Source: Methanosarcina flavescens
GTDB taxonomy: Archaea; Halobacteriota; Methanosarcinia; Methanosarcinales; Methanosarcinaceae
Assembly: GCF_001304615.2 (NCBI RefSeq)
Contig: NZ_CP032683.1
Location: 1,612,001 to 1,676,000, forward strand
Direction of reading: 5' to 3'
DNA: 64,000 nt
Under the pieces are notes generated by a model. The model was not told where the DNA came from. It did no database searches and worked only from the letters and a program-made list of their open reading frames with translations. The translations under genes and the position numbers were made by a program. Below, piece after piece: positions 30,251 to 39,882 of this stretch (position 1 is the first letter of the stretch; each line of letters opens with the position of its first letter).

Positions 30251-30577
30251 TTATCCTCCAGCTCCACCGCCACCGGCTTTCCCGAGATCGAAGGCCTGCA
30301 TTGTTTCTCTCTGTTTTCTAAATCTTTCTTCCAGTTCCTCCGCAGTGAGTTCCCTTTCTTCTTTCTTTTCTTTAGCTTTAAGCTCAGTTGGCTCCAGAGT
30401 TTCTTCCTTATACCAGAGGTCTGTACTTTCGAGCAGAACCCATACATTCCCCTGCTCGTCTTTTTTGATTTCAGTTACGCGGCTGATTGTATCACTGTTC
30501 ACGTATTTGACAGTGTCTCCCGCTTTAATGGATTTTTTATTTCGCCCTACCGCTGTGATTACTTCAGCTTCAGCCAT
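30251..30577 (-). CDS. DUF2098 family protein
   Basis: A 108-residue protein. The first 65 residues form a small beta-rich domain with GDTVKYVNSDTISRVTEI and VWVLLESTDLWYKEETLEP, which matches the archaeal DUF2098 family of unknown function. The remainder is a charged helix rich in Glu, Lys and Arg, then a Gly-rich tail. A GAGGTG ribosome site precedes the ATG. It is convergent with marker 14, 125 bases apart. Confidence 0.8.
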   Translation of the reverse strand: MAEAEVITAVGRNKKSIKAGDTVKYVNSDTISRVTEIKKDEQGNVWVLLESTDLWYKEETLEPTELKAKEKKEERELTAEELEERFRKQRETMQAFDLGKAGGGGAGG

Positions 30578-30948
30578 GTTCTCACCTCGAGGGCTTCCAG
30601 GACGCTGGCATCTTAGGCCCTGTAAGTCCCTTATTATTTAACTGCTTATAGGTTGTCAAGGCCCTCTAATAAAGTTTGTGTGAATTTTTTTTAGGAAATA
30701 GTTTTACCAAAAAGATTCTTAGAAAAAATTTTTATCAAAAACTTTTTAGAAAAAAGTGTTATCAAAAGCTGAGTAGTGAGCCTTTGTGAAATCTTTGTAA
30801 AAACCTTTTAGAAAAACTTTTTAGGATAATGGTTTTCAAAACTATTTTGGAGGAGTCTTTTAGGGAGTCTCTAAGGAGTATTTTTCAGAGACTTCCATGA
30901 CTTAAAAGTATAAAATTAGCCTATTTTTGTTTATGCTCTCCTATCTTT
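30578..30948. other. Gap with degenerate AT-rich repeats
   Basis: No gene is seen. Between about 30705 and 30830 the sequence is a decayed array of similar units of roughly 27 bases, each containing TATCAAAA and TTTTTAGAAAAA. It lies between two genes on the minus strand. The role is unknown; simple-sequence drift is the modest explanation. Confidence 0.35.
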
Positions 30949-31908
30949 TTACTCTTGATTGATTTCCATCCTGAGATCTCCCATCAGAGCGACCCTTTCG
31001 GCAAAAGCATTGTGTCTGTGGATACTTTCTTCATTGGTCTGTTTGATGGTGATTACCGCATTATCAGGAAGATCCGGAAACTCTCTTACTATATTGTCGG
31101 CCATAGCCCTTACACAGTCTTCTACAAATTTTGGATTCATATGTGCAGTTTCTACAACGACTTTCTCATCTGAGCGTTTCAAAACCTCATACACGCTGGA
31201 ACTCATAGAGCGCTCGATGATGTTAATGATGCTTTCGAGGGAAACATCGAAATCATGTGCTACCTTGATTGAGATAATACCTCTTCCGCGCTGGTTATGG
31301 GTAGCCATGGGGACCCTCTCAAGGAATTTTATAATTGTATCCCTGTCAACTCCAAGCTCGGAAAGCTCATTTGCAGCCTTATCTCTCATAATCTCCTGAG
31401 CGCAGGGGCAAGCTGTCATTCCTACAACTTCGGCGCCTATTAGCTTCTTTACGTCAAAATAGTCATCGTTCCCTGCCCCCCTTACGGCAGATGCTTCAGC
31501 AAAGATATTTACAACTTCCTGGCATTTGATTCCAGTTGATGGGGAAGCACGTCTGATCATGTATTCACTTTTCATCCGAACTTCTGCCTGATTAGCATAT
31601 TCATGCCTGCCAAGCAGGTTATGTGCAATGTCACTACACAACTGCTCTATTTCGTATACAGGTGTGCTGAGTACTTTCTCCAGTACTTCGTCTACTGCTT
31701 CGAAGTTGCGCGAGAGGTTTGCTCCCTTCCGATCGGATGGCAGATCAACAAAAACATCAAAAGTTGAAATCAATACAATGGGGCGTTTGTCTTTTCGCTT
31801 GATTTCAACGAGTTTTTTCACATTTGTTACCCCTACACGGGTAAGGTTTATAGCTATACTTGGTTTGCTGGCCTGGACGTCCGGGAGGTTGAAGATACAA
31901 TGTTCCAT
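30949..31908 (-). CDS. mptA: GTP cyclohydrolase MptA (methanopterin pathway)
   Basis: A 319-residue Fe(II)-dependent GTP cyclohydrolase of the COG1469/FolE2 family, making 7,8-dihydroneopterin 2',3'-cyclic phosphate for tetrahydromethanopterin (tetrahydrosarcinapterin here). The metal and active-site motif ACPCAQEIM (Cys167, Cys169) and [10 protein letters not shown] around 202-211 are intact, as is the [14 protein letters not shown] segment. I start at the ATG at 31908 ([11 protein letters not shown]), which matches the family; 21 more upstream codons are open but look non-conserved. There is no ribosome site, so the transcript may be leaderless. Confidence 0.93.
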   Translation of the reverse strand: MEHCIFNLPDVQASKPSIAINLTRVGVTNVKKLVEIKRKDKRPIVLISTFDVFVDLPSDRKGANLSRNFEAVDEVLEKVLSTPVYEIEQLCSDIAHNLLGRHEYANQAEVRMKSEYMIRRASPSTGIKCQEVVNIFAEASAVRGAGNDDYFDVKKLIGAEVVGMTACPCAQEIMRDKAANELSELGVDRDTIIKFLERVPMATHNQRGRGIISIKVAHDFDVSLESIINIIERSMSSSVYEVLKRSDEKVVVETAHMNPKFVEDCVRAMADNIVREFPDLPDNAVITIKQTNEESIHRHNAFAERVALMGDLRMEINQE

Positions 31909-32308
31909 AATTAACCAGATCCATGAAAAGATGAGTTTGATTTTATAAAATGTGTCTTGATAGATATACAATTTTATTCCATTTGGAAAAATATAATGAT
32001 CATAAGGAGTTATAGCATGTAAAGTTTGTGCTTTTCATACTTTTTTTCCAAAAGTACAATAAACTTAAGTATTATAAGTGTCCAAAACCCATTTCCTGAA
32101 ACTTATTTTGGACTGCATTTTTAACAAGGGATAATTATTTAAATATTTCTCATTTTACCGACAATATGGAAAAATTTAGTTTATATATCCTTCGCAAATT
32201 TAGATAATTTTCGTATAAACCAATAACTATAGGCAACATCCTGAAGAAAGATTTTATATACTTTAAAACTTAATCAGTGTCTAGCAATACATTTGCGAGG
32301 TGACCTTT
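31909..32308. other. Divergent promoter gap between mptA and the MC1 gene
   Basis: 400 AT-rich bases with no gene. A TATA-like TTTTATATACTTT lies near 32252-32264, about 50 bases before the MC1 start, and a GAGGTG ribosome site precedes its ATG. The mptA promoter should lie near 31960. Confidence 0.5.
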
Positions 32309-32593
32309 ATGTCCAACACAAGAAATTTTGTTTTACGAGACGAAGATGGCAATGAGCACGGAGTTTTCACTGGAAAACAGCCTCGGCAGGCTGCCCTGAA
32401 AGCTGCAAACCGGGGCTCCGGGACTAAATCCAAACCGGATATCATCCGCCTCAGAGAACGCGGGACAAAGAAGGTGCACGTTTTCAAGGCATGGAAGGAA
32501 ATTGTCGACGCCCCTAAAAATAGGCCTGACTGGATGCCTGAGAAAATCAGCAAGCCCTTTGTCAAGAAAGAAAAGATAGAAAAGCTCGAATAA
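32309..32593 (+). CDS. Chromosomal protein MC1
   Basis: A 94-residue MC1 protein, the small basic non-histone DNA-binding and DNA-bending protein of Methanosarcina and haloarchaea. It begins MSNTRNFVLRDEDGNEHGVF and keeps the Lys/Arg-rich core (KQPRQAALKAANRG, IRLRERGTKKVHVFK) and the Pro-rich DWMPEKISKPF segment. The ATG at 32309 has a GAGGTG site; an in-frame GTG at 32300 overlaps that site. A T-rich tract near 32638-32655 is a likely terminator. Confidence 0.96.
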   Translation: MSNTRNFVLRDEDGNEHGVFTGKQPRQAALKAANRGSGTKSKPDIIRLRERGTKKVHVFKAWKEIVDAPKNRPDWMPEKISKPFVKKEKIEKLE

Positions 32594-32828
32594 ACTGAAC
32601 AAACTTAATTTCTTTCACATGCCCTGAAATTGGGGTTCTTTCTTTTTCTTTAATATCCAGATGTAGAATTAGCCTGGACTGGTCTTTAATTTTATTACTA
32701 TCCGGGCTGGCTTATTTTCCAGTACTTCTCTAAATTAATCATGTCATATTTGTATTTTTCACATTTTTCGGGTTTTAATCAGAGCCTTCAACGATAAGTT
32801 TAAAAACTGATTTTCTGATTCCTACATC

Positions 32829-33722
32829 ATGGAACTTAAGAGAGAAAACGTACTCATTGAAGCCCTGCCTTATATGCAGGAGTTCTATGACTCAATCATG
32901 GTTATCAAAGTGGGCGGAAACGCAATGGTTAATCCCCAGATCATGGAGGATATTATAAAAGATGTTGTGCTCCTGCGCTACGTGGGAATCAAACCCGTTA
33001 TTGTTCACGGGGGCGGGCCTGAGATTACGGAAAAAATGGAGCGGATGGGCAAGAAGGCTGAATTTTTTCAGGGGCTACGTATCACAGATGACGAGACTAT
33101 GGAGATTGCCAGAATGGTACTTGTCGGGAATATCAATACTAAAATCGTGTCCCTCATAGGAGTTTTTGGAGGAAAAGGCATCGGGCTCAGCGGTCACGAC
33201 GGTAGAATGATACTTGGGCACAAACAGGGTGCACAGAAGGTAATAGTCGACGGTATCGAAACTGAAGTCGACATTGGTTGGGTTGGAGAGTGCGAAGTGA
33301 TCAATCCTGACATCCTTCATATAGTGCTTGAGAACGGTTACATTCCGGTCATTTCTCCTATTGCAGTGGATGTAAAAGGCAATGCTCTGAATATTAATGC
33401 AGATATAGTAGCAGGTGACATTGCGGCAGCTTTACACGCTAAAAAGCTTATTCTGATGACTGACGTCCCAGGCCTGCTTAAAGACATAAAGGATCCCAAC
33501 AGCCGTATCTCTTGTGTGGCTCTGGAAGATATTGAGCCTCTAATCTCAGAAGGCGTTATACAGGGAGGTATGATTCCAAAACTTAAAGGCGCAGCAGTTG
33601 CGGTTGAAAACGGGGTCGAAAGGGCCCATATAATAAATGGAAATGTCCCTCACTCCATGCTTCTTGAGCTCTTTACCGATTGCGGTGTCGGAACTATGGT
33701 CTGCAAGTTAGAAAAGTCATAA
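32829..33722 (+). CDS. argB: Acetylglutamate kinase
   Basis: A 297-residue N-acetylglutamate kinase, second step of arginine synthesis. Visible motifs are VIKVGGNAMVN (ATP-phosphate loop), VIVHGGGPEI (acetylglutamate binding), GLSGHDGRM, NINADIVAGDIAAAL and IQGGMIPKLKGA. Length and order are normal. No ribosome site precedes the ATG at 32829, so a leaderless transcript is possible. No other arg genes are nearby. A decayed acetyltransferase gene follows 71 bases downstream. Confidence 0.96.
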   Translation: MELKRENVLIEALPYMQEFYDSIMVIKVGGNAMVNPQIMEDIIKDVVLLRYVGIKPVIVHGGGPEITEKMERMGKKAEFFQGLRITDDETMEIARMVLVGNINTKIVSLIGVFGGKGIGLSGHDGRMILGHKQGAQKVIVDGIETEVDIGWVGECEVINPDILHIVLENGYIPVISPIAVDVKGNALNINADIVAGDIAAALHAKKLILMTDVPGLLKDIKDPNSRISCVALEDIEPLISEGVIQGGMIPKLKGAAVAVENGVERAHIINGNVPHSMLLELFTDCGVGTMVCKLEKS

Positions 33723-33793
33723 GAATAATTATAGACAACCCGACAATTTTATAACTAACACGAAATTTGATAAGATGATTTGAGAAGTATTTT

Positions 33794-34007
33794 GTGAATC
33801 TAATTATCAGACCTATCAGGTTAAGTGATGCTCAAGACATCAATGAGATGCGAAGGCAAAAAGAAGTCAGGGCAAACACCCTTTGCCCTGACTACTGAAA
33901 GCGTTGGCTTTACAGAAGAATTCCTGAGGAGTATGGGCGGAAAGGATGGGAGATATGCTGACCTTCTCATGATGGCCAGGTATAATATTCCCACTCAGTT
34001 CAAATAA
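33794..34007 (+). pseudogene. GNAT acetyltransferase remnant with internal deletion
   Basis: A GTG-started frame (33794-33895) encodes a typical GNAT N-terminus, IIRPIRLSDAQDINEMRRQ, then meets a stop. A different frame from about 33897 encodes a typical GNAT C-terminus (GGKDGRYADLLMMARYN) up to the TAA at 34005-34007. The central acetyl-CoA-binding part, about 90 residues, is missing. At the junction is a perfect 12-bp hairpin (33865-33876 with 33882-33893) that may have promoted the deletion or could act as a terminator for argB. Confidence 0.6.
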
Positions 34008-34025
34008 AATTTTTCTTTACGGTTT

Positions 34026-35066
34026 TTAATCTAAAATTGGTGTCCCATAAGTAAAATCCTCAAGTTCCAGGACTTTTTTCCAGAGTTCCTTGCATTCACA
34101 GTCTGTTTTGTTGAGGTCTTCCGGATTTTGAGTAAGTGAGAAAGTTCTCAAAGAGTCTGCTACGTCTGAACTGCACAGTTTACAGTTGTGGGGGCCGCGT
34201 TTTGAGCCTGCCCCAACGGGATCTGACATAAGGGGGAGGTCTGGATGGGCCGCTTTTGCCCTTTTGAGGATTTCTACTATGCTCCAGAGCCAGGGAGGAC
34301 GATACTGCCCTTTTACCCAGAGAGCTTCGACAAGGGTACCTTTCTGGACATTGCAGAGGTTGATAGAAATTGTATCTGCGTAAAGGGCTGCATCATCTAT
34401 GGAACGAACAATATCCTCTATGGCCTGGCGTTCGGAAAGGAAAAGAGGCTTTAGCATCAGATATGCTTTTACAGTTGCTCCGCTCTTTCTTGCAGTTTCT
34501 GCAGCACGGATAAAATCCTCGAAGGTAAAACCTTTATTAATAGAGTCCCTGCGAATCCTGTCCGAGCTGGTCTCCAGCCCGAAAGCCAGCTCAAAAGGCT
34601 TACTTCTCAGAATTTTAAGGCACTCCTGCACATTTTCTTCAGTTACGAAGTTGGGACGGGTTTCAACAAGCACTTTGACTACCCTGGGATTGTCTGCAAG
34701 AGTTTTGAGGATTGTATCTCTTGCCTCAATAGGCACTTCCAGTTCGTCAAAAAAACTGCCTGAGGTAAATATCTTGACCATAAACTCAGGGAATTTTTCA
34801 GCCTTCTTCATTGCTCTTGCAAGCTGGGCTTTGTAATCTTCCAGAGTTGGGGGCTCACTTGCACAGTCATAGACATAGCCGCACATGGTACACCCTCCAG
34901 CTTTTCCCCAGCGGCAGCCTGCGCTCTTGAAGATTATCGTTAGAGTATTTACCTGGATTCCATTTACAAGGTCTACCCCTGTCCAGCTCGCCGCAGGCTC
35001 GTCTGTAGGAGAAGGTTTAACTTTAATCCGCTGTCGGATTTCCATTACTGCTTTATTCAAGGTCAT
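34026..35066 (-). CDS. raSEA: RaSEA, archaeosine-synthesis radical SAM lyase
   Basis: A 346-residue radical SAM enzyme. Its cluster motif has the unusual spacing CRWGKAGGCTMC (C-x7-C-x2-C) typical of the family that releases archaeosine from the lysine adduct made by ArcS at position 15 of archaeal tRNAs. Further family signs are KIFTSGSFFD, ETRPNFVTEENV, LAFGLETSSDRIR and a C-terminal Cys group (CKLC, CECKELW). It runs the same way as the GMP synthase gene 121 bases upstream. The family call is firm; the partner ArcS is not in the window. Confidence 0.87.
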   Translation of the reverse strand: MTLNKAVMEIRQRIKVKPSPTDEPAASWTGVDLVNGIQVNTLTIIFKSAGCRWGKAGGCTMCGYVYDCASEPPTLEDYKAQLARAMKKAEKFPEFMVKIFTSGSFFDELEVPIEARDTILKTLADNPRVVKVLVETRPNFVTEENVQECLKILRSKPFELAFGLETSSDRIRRDSINKGFTFEDFIRAAETARKSGATVKAYLMLKPLFLSERQAIEDIVRSIDDAALYADTISINLCNVQKGTLVEALWVKGQYRPPWLWSIVEILKRAKAAHPDLPLMSDPVGAGSKRGPHNCKLCSSDVADSLRTFSLTQNPEDLNKTDCECKELWKKVLELEDFTYGTPILD

Positions 35067-35187
35067 GGGCGTAAAAACTCACTTTGTAGCTTGCTTTATT
35101 GTAAAAAAAGGTTTTGAAGCTAAAAACAGCTTCATTATCTATGCTTTCTATTATGTTCTTTATTTGTTTACTTAACTACATTCGAAA

Positions 35188-36105
35188 TTACTCGAACTCG
35201 ATTGTTGCAGGCGGTTTGGGTGTAATATCGTAAACCACCCTGGCTACTTTTGGAATCTCGGAGGTAATTCTGGCTTCAAGCTTTTTGAGCACATCCCAGG
35301 GAAGTTCTAGCGCTTCTGCAGTCATTCCATCTCTGGACCCCACCGCCCTTACAGCTACGATCCATCCGTATGCCCTGATGTCTCCTTTTACACCTGTTCC
35401 TTTGCCGAGGATAGCAGCAAAAGTCTGCCAGGGGCAGAACCTGTCAAGGAGTTCCTCTTCAACTATAAAGTTGGCTTCCCGAACAACCTCAAGTTTCTCT
35501 TCTGTAACTTCCCCAAGAACTCGCACAGCCAGACCAGGACCCGGGAAAGGCATTCTTTCGCAGATCTCGTCAGGTAGCTGGAGCGCCCAGGCAATTTCCC
35601 TAACTTCATCCTTATAAAGGTCCGCGATAGGCTCAACGATCTGCTTGAAATCCATCACACTGGGCAGTCCCCCAACGTTATGGTGGGATTTGATTCCACC
35701 TTCGGACTCGATCCTATCAGGGTAAATTGTACCCTGTATAAGGTACTCGGCTGCAAGTTTCCTTGCCTCTTTCTCAAACACGCGGATAAAGGTCTCGCCT
35801 ATAGCCTTCCTTTTCTCTTCAGGGTCAGTTATACCTTTGAGGGCTGCAAGGAACTTATCCTTTGCATAAACAATATCAAGGTTCATATGGGAGAAAATGT
35901 GCCTTATCCTCTCGGTTTCTCCCTTCCTCATGAGCCCTGTATCAATATAGATCGGCTGAAGCCTGTCCCCAATCGCCCTGTAAGCCAGCTCTGCACAAAC
36001 AGAACTGTCCACACCGCCCGAAAGCGCAATAATCGCTCTCCCGTCCTTTATTTCTTTGCTAATTTTCTCAATAGCTTCTGGAATGAACTTTTCGGGTTTT
36101 ACCAT
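35188..36105 (-). CDS. guaAb: GMP synthase, ATP-pyrophosphatase subunit
   Basis: The 305-residue synthetase subunit of the two-part archaeal GMP synthase, which adenylates XMP for amination by ammonia from a separate glutaminase subunit. The PP-loop [10 protein letters not shown] lies near residue 28; the GMP synthase C-terminal dimerisation domain shows [16 protein letters not shown] and ends PPATIEFE. The glutaminase partner is not adjacent. It is preceded by a gap of nearly 950 bases. Confidence 0.95.
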   Translation of the reverse strand: MVKPEKFIPEAIEKISKEIKDGRAIIALSGGVDSSVCAELAYRAIGDRLQPIYIDTGLMRKGETERIRHIFSHMNLDIVYAKDKFLAALKGITDPEEKRKAIGETFIRVFEKEARKLAAEYLIQGTIYPDRIESEGGIKSHHNVGGLPSVMDFKQIVEPIADLYKDEVREIAWALQLPDEICERMPFPGPGLAVRVLGEVTEEKLEVVREANFIVEEELLDRFCPWQTFAAILGKGTGVKGDIRAYGWIVAVRAVGSRDGMTAEALELPWDVLKKLEARITSEIPKVARVVYDITPKPPATIEFE

Positions 36106-37053
36106 TGAAATGCTCCTGAAATGATGCTAAACTGAAATCCTTTGGAAAAAATGATTATGATCTGTAAAAATTACCAGAATTATCTGAATCTGATTATTTT
36201 ATTGTAATATATGAGTTGGTGCATGGAGGTTTTGATATTTAAAGGTATAGTTGAAGAAACAAAAATAGTCAGTGTCATGGATTTGCTGTAAATTGGAAGT
36301 CAAGTTTTTGTATCCTGCAGGAGAAACTGATCTCAAAGTATTGGGTTTTCAAACTAAGAGCTTTTTCAGAGTTATAATTCTAACAGCAAGACAGGTATAT
36401 TGATATGAGAACTCTCATGCACATTATAAAGATGAAAATGGGAAGTCTGGGGAAATTGAAAGCGTAGCTGGCTGGTAATAGAACATAACTGAAGAGGAAG
36501 ACAAGAAGTGCCTGGGTGTAGCCACACTTCTTATCCTCCTATCTTTACCTCATATCAAACATTAATAATGTTGACGCTAGAAATAAATAAATTTATTATT
36601 TATTTCCACTTTTCAATCCTATTCTGATTTTTCCAGAAATTGGCAATCTCATTTTTCTCTTCCTAAACTGACTTTTTAGTTTTATTATTCGAAAAATATC
36701 TGAATTTATTTAAGAGATTACACCCGACATAACCGAATACTTTCACCCCGCACACCTGCAACTTAAATATGATGAACTTGAAACATCACAGCGTCAGGAT
36801 TCCAGATCAGGTTCACTTTATACGCATATCTGATTATTGTGTCTGACTATCATAAAATGAAAAAAATTATTTAAGCATGGAATTATTGTCATCAATATAA
36901 GACTAATTCACCATAAACGTTGGAAAGTTTTATTATAAAAATTAGAATCTTATGAGTATAACTATTGTGTTAAGGCATACATATGCCTGGTTTTACCGGA
37001 TCTTCTGGTACTGATATTCTGGCTTTGAAATTAGTTCTACAGGTCAGGGGGAT
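36106..37053. other. 948-base gap between divergent guaAb and recQ
   Basis: No gene is seen. A marked hairpin occupies 36495-36540: arms of about 16 bases, nearly complementary (the left arm has a one-base difference), around a 14-base loop. It could be an RNA gene terminator or a protein-binding site. AT-rich promoter-like sequence lies near 36870-36950. Confidence 0.4.
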
Positions 37054-39747
37054 TTGAAAACGAGTACTGAATATAATTTCTTAAAAACTAGTAAACGTGA
37101 ACTTGAGCCCGAGCCCTCCCTGTCTGCCAGAATGTACTCAGCCCTGCGCCAGTATTTCGGATATACCTCTTTTCGCCCTTTGCAGGAAGAAATTATCAGG
37201 GATGTCCTTGAGAAAAAAGATGTTTTTGTGCTCATGCCTACTGGTGGGGGCAAATCGATGTGCTATCAGTTACCTGCTCTTCTCTTTGATGGGGTTACAA
37301 TCGTTGTTTCTCCACTGATTTCCCTGATGAAGGACCAGGTTGACGGGCTTGAAGCAAACGGGATTGCTGCAGCCTGCATGAACAGTGCCCAGAGTGCTAG
37401 AGAAATTCGGGATGTGAAAACAGCTTTTCTCGAAAACAGGTTAAAAATCCTATATATTGCTCCCGAAAGGCTCATGACGCCAGGAACATTTTCTTTTTTA
37501 AAGAAGGGGAAGATCAGCCTATTTGCAATTGACGAAGCGCATTGCATTTCCGAGTGGGGGCACGATTTCCGGCCTGAATATAGAAAACTGAAACTTTTGA
37601 GAAATCCGAAGACAGGATTTCCTCATATTCCGATTATCGCGCTCACGGCAACAGCTACAGAAAGAGTTCGAGAAGATATTGTATCACAACTCAACCTTAA
37701 TATTGATCCGGAAAAAGGGCCTTATGTAGCCAGTTTTAACCGTAAAAATCTTTATTATGAGGTCAGGCCAAAGAAGGATACATTTTCCGAAATCACCGAT
37801 TACCTGCGCAGGCATAGAGGTGAAGCAGGAATCATCTACTGCCAGAGCCGAAACAGCGTCGAAGCACTTGCAAAAAAACTGAATCTCGCAGGGTTCAGGG
37901 CTCTTCCTTACCATGCGGGTCTTTCAGATGCCGATCGAGCCCGAAACCAGGATATGTTCATTAAAGACGATGTGGATATCATAGTAGCTACAATCGCTTT
38001 CGGGATGGGTATTGATAAGTCTAATGTACGTTTCGTAATACATTATGACCTTCCCAGAAATCTTGAGAGTTATTATCAGGAGACCGGCAGAGGCGGAAGG
38101 GATGGTAGCCCCTGCGAATGCATTCTTTTTTTCAGCAGGGGTGACCGTTTCAAGATAGAATACTTTATCTCACAGAAGACAAACGAGAAGGAGAAAGACA
38201 TTTCTCTTGTGCAGTTAAGGCAGATGGTAGCTTATTGCGAGGGAAACAAATGCAGGCGTCAGACTTTAATGGAATACTTTGGGGAGGTTCTTTTAGAACC
38301 TTGTGGGAACTGTGACAACTGCCTTACTCCAAAAGGCACTTTTGATGGAACCGAAGCTACAAAGAAATTGATTACCTGCATCCAGGAATTGAACCAGCGC
38401 TTTGGCACTAACTATGTTATCGATATTCTCACAGGCTCAAAAAATAAAAAAATCCGGCAAAATCGACATGAAAAGTTGAAAAGTCACGGTATTGGTCGGG
38501 AATTTACTAAAGAACAATGGAGGTCGTTAGCTTCCGAAATGATAAATACCGGTCTTCTAAACGTGAGTGGCGCGAAGTACCCCATATTGAAACTTAACGC
38601 AATGAGCAGGAAGATACTGGCAGGGACGGAACGAGTTGAGCTTGTCTGTCCTGAAGGATTTGTGCCTGAAGCTGAAGAGCACTCGATTCCTTCTTCAATA
38701 GCTGCCGGTATAAAAGGCAAAAAAGCTGATGATTTGTGTTACCCTGTAGAAGGGTCTTCAGAAGGGGCTCTCTCAGGAAAATTTTCAGTTGCGGCTGATA
38801 TTCTGAAAAACACAGAAGCCAGAAAGAATCTAAAATCAGGAAAAGAGCCTGATCCTATTCTTTTTGAGCGGTTAAAAGCTCTGAGAAAGGAAATTGCCCT
38901 AAAGAAAAATCTTCCTCCTTACATCATTTTCTCTGACACCACACTTAAGGAAATGTCTACAAGCTTTCCGCGCAACCATGAGGAATTTCATTCCATTACA
39001 GGAGTTGGAGAGCATAAATTGAGGAAGTACGGGGATGTTTTCCTCAAGGAAATTGAGAATTATTGTAGGGATTATAATTTAATGCCTGATGGAAAACCTG
39101 AAAGTCCAGAGATTACCCGCAGAGACCCTGAATATGAGGAGATAACATCAGAGGAATTAATTCCAAATGGTGACGATTCTGAAACTGAAATTGGGATTAT
39201 TGAGACTAAAATGCCTGATTCTGAAGCTGATGACATGAGCAGCTTGGAAACTGGCGACTTACTAACAAAAAGGAGAAGATATCTGGACACGAGCATTCAG
39301 GACTGGTCAGAGAGAAACTCATTGACAGGCAACTCAGGAGAAATAGACTCGGCAGAAGCTTTACCTGAATCAGAATCTGTAGATGTTATCAAAGCAAGCC
39401 CTGTCGAATCTGTTCTTTCTGAAACGGATTCCCTTGAAAGAACTTTTTCTCTCTTTCAGAAGGGGTTCAGTGTATATGAGATTGCTGAAATCCAGGGAAT
39501 AAATACTAGAGTCGTTTTCAGACAACTTGAAGAGCTCGCTCTTACTGGAGATGTCAGGGGTACTGGAAGAATCTTTCCCCCGGAAAGACAGTTACAGATA
39601 AAAGCTGCGCTGGAATCCCTCGAACTGGAAGTGGATTCCCTGATTCGGGCTAGAGTAGGTGAAAACTGCCAAGAAGAAGAAATGAAATTTATCAAGGCTC
39701 TCCTTCTGTCCAGAATCTGTTTTTCTCGACCTGAGAACTGTGAGTAA
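37054..39747 (+). CDS. recQ: RecQ-family DNA helicase with long C-terminal extension
   Basis: An 897-residue superfamily 2 helicase. Walker A PTGGGKSMCYQ (about 62-72), DEAH box (160-163), TATATERVREDI, and motif VI QETGRGGRDG are intact, followed by the zinc-binding Cys cluster (CRRQ ... CGNCDNC, about 395-430), an RQC-like region and an HRDC domain (about 605-680). The C-terminal 200 residues contain an acidic linker and a helix-turn-helix (FSVYEIAEIQGINTRVVFRQLEEL, given here in parts: FSVYEIAEIQGI then NTRVVFRQLEEL) of the HTH_40 type. The start is uncertain: a TTG at 37054 lies very close to a GGGGGA run, and the next candidate is an ATG at 37132, just before the helicase core. Confidence 0.93.
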   Translation: MKTSTEYNFLKTSKRELEPEPSLSARMYSALRQYFGYTSFRPLQEEIIRDVLEKKDVFVLMPTGGGKSMCYQLPALLFDGVTIVVSPLISLMKDQVDGLEANGIAAACMNSAQSAREIRDVKTAFLENRLKILYIAPERLMTPGTFSFLKKGKISLFAIDEAHCISEWGHDFRPEYRKLKLLRNPKTGFPHIPIIALTATATERVREDIVSQLNLNIDPEKGPYVASFNRKNLYYEVRPKKDTFSEITDYLRRHRGEAGIIYCQSRNSVEALAKKLNLAGFRALPYHAGLSDADRARNQDMFIKDDVDIIVATIAFGMGIDKSNVRFVIHYDLPRNLESYYQETGRGGRDGSPCECILFFSRGDRFKIEYFISQKTNEKEKDISLVQLRQMVAYCEGNKCRRQTLMEYFGEVLLEPCGNCDNCLTPKGTFDGTEATKKLITCIQELNQRFGTNYVIDILTGSKNKKIRQNRHEKLKSHGIGREFTKEQWRSLASEMINTGLLNVSGAKYPILKLNAMSRKILAGTERVELVCPEGFVPEAEEHSIPSSIAAGIKGKKADDLCYPVEGSSEGALSGKFSVAADILKNTEARKNLKSGKEPDPILFERLKALRKEIALKKNLPPYIIFSDTTLKEMSTSFPRNHEEFHSITGVGEHKLRKYGDVFLKEIENYCRDYNLMPDGKPESPEITRRDPEYEEITSEELIPNGDDSETEIGIIETKMPDSEADDMSSLETGDLLTKRRRYLDTSIQDWSERNSLTGNSGEIDSAEALPESESVDVIKASPVESVLSETDSLERTFSLFQKGFSVYEIAEIQGINTRVVFRQLEELALTGDVRGTGRIFPPERQLQIKAALESLELEVDSLIRARVGENCQEEEMKFIKALLLSRICFSRPENCE

Positions 39748-39882
39748 AAATCTTTCTGCGGTCTCTCAGCATCTCTTCGACTTTAATAGCTTTCTGAAGT
39801 TTTTTTATTCTCGTTTTCTTTTTAATTCTCATTTCTTCTCTTTTACCCTGGATTTTAGCTAAAATTTGAAAAATGAGACTAT

